From: Macquaria australasica
Lineage: Eukaryota; Chordata; Actinopteri; Centrarchiformes; Percichthyidae
Direction of reading: 5' to 3'
Length of the DNA stretch: 64,000 nucleotides
Assembly (NCBI GenBank): GCA_005408345.1
Contig: SEMN01000638.1
Coordinates: 62,001 to 126,000, forward strand
Both the position numbers and the translations under genes were made by a program. The notes under the pieces were generated by a model, which saw only the letters and a list, made by a program, of their open reading frames with translations, had not been told where the DNA came from and did not search any database. Of the stretch, positions 56,710 through 64,000 are shown piece after piece; position 1 is the first letter of the stretch; the number at the start of each line of letters is the position of its first letter.

Positions 56710-57287
56710 TACCCCTTTTCCACTGAAGTGAACTTAGTGCTAGTTCTGGGCTGGTGCTAGTGCCGGTTCGCAATTGGTTCAACTCGCGAACCTACAAAGA
56801 ACTCGTTTGCGTTCCCACCAGCTTTACGGGTTAGAGAGCCACGTCATTACGTCACTCTGTACGTCTTCAGTTTCCGAGCAACACTAGCGCCAACTTCGGG
56901 CAGAAGACAACAACAATGGCGGGCGCCGTACCTCTTCAGGTGTTGTTCCTGGCTTTGAAAATCTACATTGGCATCCAAACAAGACTGTTCCGATGTGTTG
57001 TTGCTGCTCGGCGTGATTGCTATATGCGGCGATTACATTCAAGAAGAAAGGTAATTATCTAACACATTTTGATTCTGAACGTAAGGTGTTATTGATCACG
57101 ATAATCCCGCCCACAGCCCGTGACGTAAGCGGTTCTTGGTTCTAGACCAGCAAAGAGTTGGTGCCGCTGTGGAACCAGTTTTCCTGGCCCAGAGCCAGTT
57201 CTTAGGCGGTCGAAAAAGGAAGAACTGGTTCCAGATTAGGCACCGGCTCCGAACCGGCCCTGGAACTGCTCCGGTGGAAAAGGGGTA
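56710..57287 (+). mobile_element. Nested Harbinger-like transposon (578 bp)
   Basis: The left end TACCCCTTTTCCACTG and right end CGGTGGAAAAGGGGTA are inverted, 15 of 16. Flanks are TCA (56707-56709) and TTA (57288-57290), a likely 3 bp duplication with one change. It sits inside the older repeat at 56672-57499, which gives an independent check on its boundaries. The inside is CpG-rich and contains GGTTC/GAACC-rich subterminal stretches, plus one short coding exon. Ends of this ACCCCTTTTCC type are common in fish non-autonomous elements. PIF/Harbinger is the best guess from the duplication. Confidence 0.85.
56916..57062 (+). pseudogene. Relic first exon with splice donor in the nested transposon
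   Basis: ATG in CAACAATGGCGGG (a strong start context) opens MAGAVPLQVLFLALKIYIGI, then QTRLFRCVVAARRDCYMRRL and HSRRK. At 57050/57051 the sequence AAAG|GTAATT is a good splice donor. Without splicing the frame ends two codons later at TAA (57060-57062). The plan matches a transposase gene whose first exon ends in a basic run. No further exon remains in the element. This is inference from position and structure, not from a named domain. Confidence 0.45.
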
Positions 57288-57615
57288 TTAGAGGGTCGCG
57301 GGGGGGGGCTGGAGCCAATCCCAGCTGACATTGGGCAAGAGGCGGGGTACACCCAGGACTGGTCGCCATTCAATCACAGGGCTGACACATAGAGACAGAC
57401 AAACATTCACACTCACAGTCACACCTACGGACAATTTAGAATCACCAATTAACCTAACTTGCATGTCTTTGGATGGTGGGAGTAAGCCGGGAGGACACTA
57501 ATGGAAGGTATAGGGACAAATCCCTAATTTATGACGGGATGAGCACACACTAAGGTGATAACAGCTGATACAATGGACCCTGAACTAACAGGGACTGTTT
57601 ACGCCTATCCTTTAT

Positions 57616-57616
<1 letters not shown>

Positions 57617-57708
<92 letters not shown>
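57617..57708. repeat. (CA)46 microsatellite
   Basis: 92 bp of uninterrupted CA, the longest dinucleotide run in the window. Confidence 0.97.
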
Positions 57709-57709
<1 letters not shown>

Positions 57710-57914
57710 CGTGCCTGTCACCCATCCTCTTTTCAGCCCTCTCAGGGGGGAGAAGAGCACATGCCTGAGATACAAGGAACACTGACATGTATTGATTGTA
57801 CTGTACTACAGTATTTCATTTGCTATACCTAAATATAGATACATAGCTGTACATATATATGCATGGGGTAACTTTATGTCTCACTGGGTTACCTGGGTTA
57901 TCTAGTTGCACAGA
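57709..57914. other. Unassigned non-coding DNA
   Basis: Short spacer with a GGGTTACCTGGGTTA tandem near 57887-57901. Nothing else was recognised. Confidence 0.3.
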
Positions 57915-57998
57915 AAGAACTCTTTCGGCTGGAGTTCGATCCCAGAAACTCCTTGCTGAGATGCTACAGAGCGAACCACTGAGCCACCCTCACAGTAA
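57915..57998 (-). repeat. tRNA-like SINE head fragment
   Basis: On the minus strand it reads GGGTGGCTCAGTGGTTCGCT, then TCAGCAAGGAGTTTCTGGG and a GATCGAACTCC ending. This parallels the head of the repeat at 12.2-12.56 kb (GGTGGTGCAGTGGTTAGC .. TCACAGCAAGAGGGTTCTGG). The body and ATGG tail are missing. It could also be a diverged, separate SINE family. Confidence 0.5.
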
Positions 57999-59569
57999 AG
58001 ACTATAGATAAAAAAACAAGTGCAAAATCCATTTGATCTGAGTGAATTACCTCTGTGTCTATGCCTAATAATAACTGTAACCTCAGCCAAAGAGAATCTG
58101 CCTGTTCACTCTCATTTGCTCCCATTGTGCCGCAGAGCCAATGCCCGCCAGCTTCAATCCAATTAGCAACAGTAGCACCTCTCCCTCACTACCACTTCAT
58201 ATGCTTTCTCAAGATTTTGTGGGATTAGAGAGGGGGGTAGACTGTGTAACAAGGGAGTGCAAGCTGTGAGCGACTGACTAATAGTGAGACTGCAGTAGAT
58301 CCAACACCTGTCCTGATGTGAACCAGCGTCACGCAGCATAGACGCACAGCCAGCTGAACATCACTTAAAACATTGTAGTTTGTACAGATTTTACTGATAC
58401 TTTGAAAGTAACATGTCCCAAAACCAAACCCTACAACTACAGTAGCCATCATACTGTATAAGTAGTTAGTCATAAATGGTGAGAAAATGAATAAGGAATT
58501 ACACTGAGTAAGTTTCTCAGTTTTTCTTTTACCAGTGTTTCATTTGAATGCATAATAATCCTGAAACCCGAGCAGAATCCACAGAGCAAGTGCCCTCTCT
58601 TGTTCTTCTCTTCCTTGATGCTTGATGTCTGTGTGAGTGAACCAGACTCTCTCAGATCACCAAAGTCTCTATAACTTTGCCCTAACTGTGAACACAACCC
58701 TCCTGAGTGTTGCCTTGAAGCGGAAACAGCAGCAGCTTAGGCTTTGGCTCCTATTTTTCTATGCCACATCAAAGCCAAAGCACTGGCCTTTCAAAGGGTT
58801 TCATTTCAAAACTGAACACTGCATCTTCAAAAATATGAAAATAGCTTTAATAGGCATTGTCCTATTCTGTAAATTGAACAAGAACTTGCTACCTACAGAA
58901 CCTTATCAGCCGATGAGCCCAGATGCTACTGGACACACTGCTCAAGTGGGAAGTGATCCTGCACCACAGGCCAGAATGATTTTTCTCATTTATTTGATTT
59001 GATTTGTACATATCAAGAAAAAAGTAAAGGTCACAGCAAAGTGTTGAGGAATGAGTCATATCTTAATACATATGTCTGTAGAGCCAAAAAAACAAACAAA
59101 CAACAAAAAAACAATATGGTGCCAATTACTGTGTTAAAAAGGCCTCTGCTTTGTGTCTAGTTTGAGAACATATAAACTATAATTTAAGAAATTGGCTGCA
59201 AGGGTGAGCACCACGCTACTATACCCAGAATATTAACCATAGAAATTGGTGGATTTCTTACTGTAATGAATGGGCTCCTGTTCAATGGGGGTTACATAGC
59301 CTGGGGCCAACAGGCCAGCCACCTCCCACTCAGAATAATATTGATAATAACTGTGCCCAGGAACATGGAGTCACTGTATATGAGGGCAGGTCTACATTTC
59401 AAAACAATGTTAAATACTTTATGCTATGTATTTTTCTGTGTGGATGTAGCTGTGGTTCTGCACTGCTTTTAAATAAATGTATGTATTCTCTCACAGTTAG
59501 TAGTAGGGTGATGTTTTACATGATTCATGTATGGTTTTTGTTTAGATGAATAATGTATGATTTACTGTA
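57999..59569. other. Unassigned non-coding DNA
   Basis: The longest frame (58637-59002 plus, 121 codons) contains no recognisable domain. No transposon ends were seen. Confidence 0.3.
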
Positions 59570-59700
59570 GTAATAATAATAATAATAATAATAATAATAG
59601 CTTTTTTTTATATTTAGCACCTTTCAAATTTACAAAGTTCTTTACAATAAAACAACAAAAGTCAATAAAATCCCAAACAGAAGATATAAAATAAGATCAA
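59570..59700. repeat. (TAA)n run and A-rich repeat end
   Basis: Ten TAA units (59570-59599) are followed by 'AGCACCTTTCAAATTTACAA' and 'TTCTTTACAATAAAAC', phrases of a common teleost dispersed repeat. The layout resembles the copy at 21.64 kb. Confidence 0.55.
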
Positions 59701-62059
59701 CTGATTCAAATAGTTACAACAAATAGCCATAATTTCCACAGCTGAGGGGCCTAGACAGCAGGGGCCCGGTCACCTTTATAGGGCCCTGCCAGAGGAGGGC
59801 CCTTTGTGAATTAGCATAAAGGGCCAGTGATCATGATAATCTGTCCATGTCTTGCGCCTCCTCTAACAAACACAACCCATAATTATATAAGGACCTTAAG
59901 ACTGTCACATCAGATCCGGCCTGTACTGTCTGTTAGCTGGTCTTTGTATGTACTTAATGTACATGTTTTGTGTCTTCTCTGTCTGTCGCAATTACATGAC
60001 CTATTATGTTTTAAACAGGAGTGGCAGTGATTATTACTACTTTGTTCTGTCATGAAACAGAAGATCTGTATGGATGACAATGGAGCTGGACCACAGAGCA
60101 TCTTGAAGCAAACTGCAAGTGGCTTAAGGAAACTTTCAGAAACACCTGGCTGCTGGGCCTCACTGTTGTCTGTAACAGCTTCTTGGCAAATGTTCAACTT
60201 TTGTATTATGCATCCTCCACCACATGTTTATGCTGTCTATAAATCATCAGGTTAGAGACCAAATAAAGAAATCAGCTTGCACTGCTCTCTGTGGGTTTAC
60301 CTCAGCCAACAGAGAATTGCACAGGATGTTGGTGTAGCTCTGGTAACCACTCCCAAAACCAAAGTTAAAATATTCAGTTCTACTGCAGTTTCTTGACATG
60401 ATTTGTGTATTTCTTTCAGTTTTCTGCTGAACTCTGCCACATAGCTGTTATGAACTGTGCTAACTACTAGAGGACCTTACTGTTAACTGTGATAAATTGT
60501 GTTTTCTTGCAGTGCAAAAAAAAAAAATTGTATGTAGATACATGAATACAAATCAGGGATTTTTTCAGTAAAAATCAGTCAATACAAAAGAAATGCACCT
60601 TATTCATGCTGCATACTGGTAATGTCAGTCCTTAAGCCTACATTATTTTGTAAAAGGTACATGTAGCATTTTTTCTTAAAATCAACATATTTCTCAAAAA
60701 GAGAACTATACCTCAACACCACCATGACTGTTTCTGTCTGGAAAGTTTTGGCAAAGCGAATTCATAGAAATCCATTACATTTCCTTCCAAACAGTACCAA
60801 CATCTCACAGTTAATGTGGTAAAGATTTAGTTAATGTGAAATGCATCCATATCACCTTTAACTTTGAGTAAGGGGAAAAAAAGAAATGTTTCAGCTAACA
60901 AATGATAAAGTCTGACTTGTAGTGTTGACATTTTCATTGCTTATATCCTCGTCCATCTTAAACCCCATCATGCGCTGATGAAGGGGCACATAGGAACGAG
61001 TGCAGGAGCATTCCTGGAGGGTTGGAGAGACCTGCAGGAACCACAGAGCCCGCAGCCACAGCTGGAGTCACTTCACATCACCATGAGTGATGTTGCCGTG
61101 GGAAACAAGTTTGACTGCACTGAATGATCCAGGAAGAGGCGAAGGATATGGTTACACTGTGCATTCAATGTGCATTACTTCTGCTTTTAACTGAGACAGC
61201 ATTAAAGCAGTGATGGAGCATCTACTCCAGGCTTGATGGGTGTGTTTATCTGTTGTTATCCTTAGAGTGAATAAAGGTAGACACTTATGTCAAAGCTTTT
61301 CTCTTCCCCACATTACAACTGTAAAACAGCATATACAGGTATATATGAAAATATACTTTTAGCCCCACAAAATTTGTGTTGTTTGAAAATCCTACATATA
61401 CATCAGTGATGGCTGTTCTTCAAAATAACACACTTGGCATTCAGCATTAAGTTACTGCTTGAGCTCGAAAATACAAGTGTCTTTTTGTCTCTCTTTGTGT
61501 TGTTTTTATAGCAAAGAAACTAGCCATCTAACCTGAAACAAAATGGTGTGATATTTTTAAATTTCACATAAAAATCAATGACAGCTCATGCTCTCGCTTT
61601 ACCTTTCAACTTCAAATGTCTGCACATCCAACTAAGCCTCTGGAGAATGACAGGGTAGTCTTTTGAGAGCATTTATATCATTAAATATTGATAAAATAAT
61701 AAAACCATACCTCAGACTGGGAAAGGCGCATGACAGCACTTTAGTGTTATGAGTCCAGCCAAGCTCAGTCACATGGGGACTGAGCTGAGTCAGGCTGCTC
61801 TCAGGGTAATCCCTTCTGTATTGTTCAAATCAAGTCTGAGCAGGATGCTCATCCCTGTGCTAAGGAGTGGGCAAGGTGCTCACAACACGACAGAGGGAGG
61901 AGGGGGGGATTCCCCATGACAGTCATTTCCTGCAGGGAAGACACCTACAGCACATCCATCATTGCCTGGATAGCTTAGAATTTGTCCTTGACGTGTATGG
62001 ATTCAGGTACACAGAAGAAAATTCATTTAAAAAGAGAAAGTGGTAAAGAAAAAGGAAAC
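59701..62059. other. Unassigned non-coding DNA
   Basis: GGGCCC-rich words at about 59745-59825 recall an old DNA transposon without identifiable ends. The rest, including the GC-rich 60960-61130 stretch, shows no recognisable gene. Confidence 0.3.
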
Positions 62060-62720
62060 GTATTTATTTATGAATGAAGCAATGCTGATATACAGTATCT
62101 GAAAAGAGGGCTTTTAAAGTTGATCTGCCAGATCCTCCAGAGGGGGAGCCCTGTGTACAACAGGAAAAACTGTGGTTGCACTGGATTTGGGACCCTGAGT
62201 TCTGTACACTCAGCTGCAACAGTCATCGATTGACTGACGACAGTGAACGGCAGCTGTGAGGCTGTTGCGATAATCAAGGCACGAGGAGACAAAAGCATGG
62301 AAAATGGTGTCTGTCTTTAAAAGATGAAATAGACTTGAAATGTTTCTAAGATGATAAAAATGTGATCGTACGAGCATCATGGTATGCTTTCAAACAAAAC
62401 ACCAAGATTTCTTGAAACAGGCTTGACATGGTCTAACAGGGTATCAGTAGATTCAGTCTTCAGGAGTATTTGTCTAGTGATATTCTGAGACCCAATAACA
62501 AAGATTTCTGTTTGTTGAAGGACATTTTTAGACACCCAGCTTTTGACATTACACAGTCCTGTAGAAAACTCACCATGCCAGGATCAGTGGGCCCAGCAGG
62601 GAGGTACAAGTGGGTGTTGTCGGCATAACAGTGAAAAACTATGCCATGTGTACACATGATGTGCCCCAGGGGAAGCATGTATAAGGACACTTCAGGCACA
62701 CTATACTTAATGTGAGAAAA
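62060..62720 (-). pseudogene. L2-type LINE reverse-transcriptase fragment with damaged active site
   Basis: The minus strand at about 62580-62690 reads 'SLYMLPLGHIMCTHGIVFHC' and then 'YADNTHLYLPAGPTDPG'. This is RT motif C with the second catalytic Asp changed to Asn (YADD to YADN). Further along, 'IFHAFVSSCLDYRNSL' at about 62240-62310 corresponds to the 'VTSRLDYCNSL' segment of the L2 C-terminal domain. The sequence between and after these is shortened, and frames are broken repeatedly. It is an old, inactive fragment. Confidence 0.8.
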
Positions 62721-63228
62721 TGAAAAGACATAGTTGTCAAAAAAGACACAGGACCTCATATTTGGAAGAAAAAAACACATCAAACACTCACCCCTTTCTT
62801 GGAATATAGAACGTTTCCTCATTGAGAGAGGACAGTGGATCTGGTATGCTTAAATTCAGTTGGTTACAATTCATTCCATATATGACAAGTATTCACTTCT
62901 CAAACCACTCTGACAGCATCATTCGTTTCATCACTGCTCATCCGAACACTCAGTATGTTCCAAACACTCATAGCTCTGCCATAATACAGCTAAATACTCA
63001 AAAGGTATAATCCAGTCCTATTCATAGTGGATTAGAGGGAAATGTTGCTCATACACTGAAACCTAATGGAACCACCATGTGTGGTAAACACTTGTGTACT
63101 ATTACTGTCACTCCCCATTGTGGTTCATATGTTTACTGGTCATCTGACAACATGGGAAATGTATTTCATTAACTGTTTGCTTATAAGACTCCCTGTACTC
63201 TACATCTGTACTTTCTCATAAATCCAGT
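62721..63228. other. Unassigned non-coding DNA
   Basis: No gene recognised between the L2 fragment and the solo LTR. Confidence 0.3.
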
Positions 63229-63233
63229 GATAC

Positions 63234-63422
63234 TGTCATGGTCCACGAAGGACTCTTGTTTGGACTCTGTATTTTGGTCTTGTTTCCTGTTTTATTTTGA
63301 AATCCCTGTTCGTGTTTCCTTGTGTGTCTTGGTATTTCCTGTCTTTGTTTTTCCCTCCAGTTTGATTAGGTTCACCTGTGTCTTGTTCTCACCTGTTTCT
63401 GTTTCCCTCGTTAACTCCTTCC

Positions 63423-63503
<81 letters not shown>

Positions 63504-63771
63504 TACACCGGTCCTCTCCCTTTGTTCTGTCGTGTCATTGATGTGGTTGATGTTCTGATGTTCTTGATGTTCATGATGTTGTTGGTTGTCTCTTCGTGTC
63601 ATGTTCCTGGTGTTTCCCTGCGTATGAGTTCCTGAGTTTTTTTGTAAGTTTATTTCGTAGTTAATAAATCTTTGGACTTATTCAGCCTCCTCGCCTGTCT
63701 GCATTTGGGTCCTCTCCCTGCTGCCTAGATGGCTTGTCGTGGCAGACCTGCCTCGATGGCCTTCCTTAACA
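63234..63771 (+). mobile_element. Solo LTR (538 bp) with perfect GATAC target duplication
   Basis: It starts TGTCATGGTCC and ends CCTTAACA, with GATAC directly on both sides (63229-63233 and 63772-63776). The U3-like part has 'GATTAGGTTCACCTGTG', a phrase shared with the 40.8 kb LTR (reverse strand). The position of the TATA box (CCCTCTATATATA) is occupied by a 72 bp TA microsatellite. R contains TTAATAAATC (63661-63670), and U5 has GGGTCCTCTCCCTGCTGCC, shared with the repeats bounding the proline-rich frame at 34-35.4 kb. No internal region remains. Confidence 0.92.
63426..63497. repeat. (TA)36 microsatellite inside the solo LTR
   Basis: Uninterrupted TA run at the place where related LTRs have a TATA box, followed by CATATATACACCGG. 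Frames reading Tyr-Ile repeats across it (for example 63227-63541) are artefacts. Confidence 0.95.
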
Positions 63772-63776
63772 GATAC

Positions 63777-64000
63777 ATTTGCTGAATTTAAAAACAGTCA
63801 CCATATTACATCATATTAATGATTGATCTTAATGTATATGACTCTATAAGTATATAGTTTGCACTATTGGCTGGGCCTATAGATGTCTTAAAAAATACAG
63901 TTGCTCCTTAAATTGTGGTTGTAATTCGTGGTCCCCTGAGGATGATTTCTAAGTTTTCCTTACCTTTCCTTAGGTGCCTCCAACAGGCCAACAATCCAAA
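63777..64000. other. Window end with part of a dispersed repeat
   Basis: 'GTGGTCCCCTGAGGATGA' at about 63929-63946 matches the core phrase of the ~110 bp repeat family at 50.3 kb. The copy seems to continue beyond the window. Confidence 0.45.

Larger units (their letters stand above)
56672..57499 (-). repeat. Second copy of the tRNA-like/(ATGG)n repeat, split by a transposon
   Basis: 56672-56706 (ATCCATTTTTCTCC..TATACCGCTTATCC) and 57291-57499 (GAGGGTCGCGGGG.. to the phrase TTGGATGGTGGGAG) together match 12188-12425. The tRNA-like head is missing, so this copy is 5'-truncated on the minus strand. The two pieces are separated by the 578 bp element at 56710-57287. Confidence 0.85.

Noticed and set aside
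57555..57785. 76-codon frame with a His-Thr repeat
   Set aside because: Translation of the (CA)46 microsatellite.
63227..63635. Plus and minus frames with Tyr-Ile repeats
   Set aside because: Translation of the TA microsatellite inside a solo LTR.
1..64000. CRISPR array, operon or prokaryotic mobile island
   Set aside because: No regularly spaced repeats, ribosome-binding sites or compact genes; everything recognisable is of vertebrate or teleost transposon origin.

Overview
The window looks like a stretch of teleost fish nuclear genome, probably from a percomorph-like species. It contains teleost-type L2 and Rex3 non-LTR retrotransposons, Gypsy-like solo LTRs, tRNA-related repeats with an ATGG tail, and two T-cell-receptor-type V segments with vertebrate leader/V exon structure. 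It has long AT-rich non-coding stretches, many microsatellites and no prokaryotic gene organisation. I find no intact, convincing host protein-coding gene. Most long open frames belong to transposable elements or are chance.

Layout. 0-2 kb: a CpG-rich unassigned stretch, then a minus-strand LINE endonuclease fragment next to a tRNA-related SINE-like repeat. 3.2-6.2 kb: two V segments resembling TCR alpha/delta V genes, both broken and both with Tyr where the first V-domain Cys is expected. 6.5-11.5 kb: a nearly full-length L2-clade LINE with an ORF1 esterase-like (SGNH) domain and an ORF2 endonuclease plus reverse transcriptase, disabled by several frameshifts and ending in a TA microsatellite. 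12-30 kb: mostly non-coding, with DNA-transposon derivatives, LINE 3' ends, a solo LTR at 28.1 kb and simple repeats. 30.3-31.3 kb: a Rex3 reverse-transcriptase fragment with a GATG tail. 34.0-35.4 kb: a GC-rich element between two ~92 bp direct repeats, with a 421-codon proline-rich frame on the minus strand. 35.4-35.9 kb: an L2-type 3' end.

40-64 kb: three further solo LTRs (40.8, 47.7 and 63.2 kb), each with a perfect 5 bp target duplication. There are three non-autonomous DNA transposons at 50.7, 52.3 and 56.7 kb, the last nested inside an older repeat. Three of the four such elements in the window (18.7, 52.3 and 56.7 kb) clearly hold what looks like the first coding exon of a lost autonomous parent, and the 50.7 kb one possibly does. 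There are also LINE fragments and very long AT and CA microsatellites.

The genes do not form a pathway. The window is best read as a decayed immunoglobulin-superfamily V cluster or orphan next to gene-poor, transposon-shaped DNA. I saw no previously undescribed system that I would defend. The most interesting items are the V pair with patchwork similarity and a missing Cys, the proline-rich LTR-flanked frame, and the repeated exon-bearing deletion derivatives. All identifications rest on reading the sequence and remembered family motifs; no database search was run.
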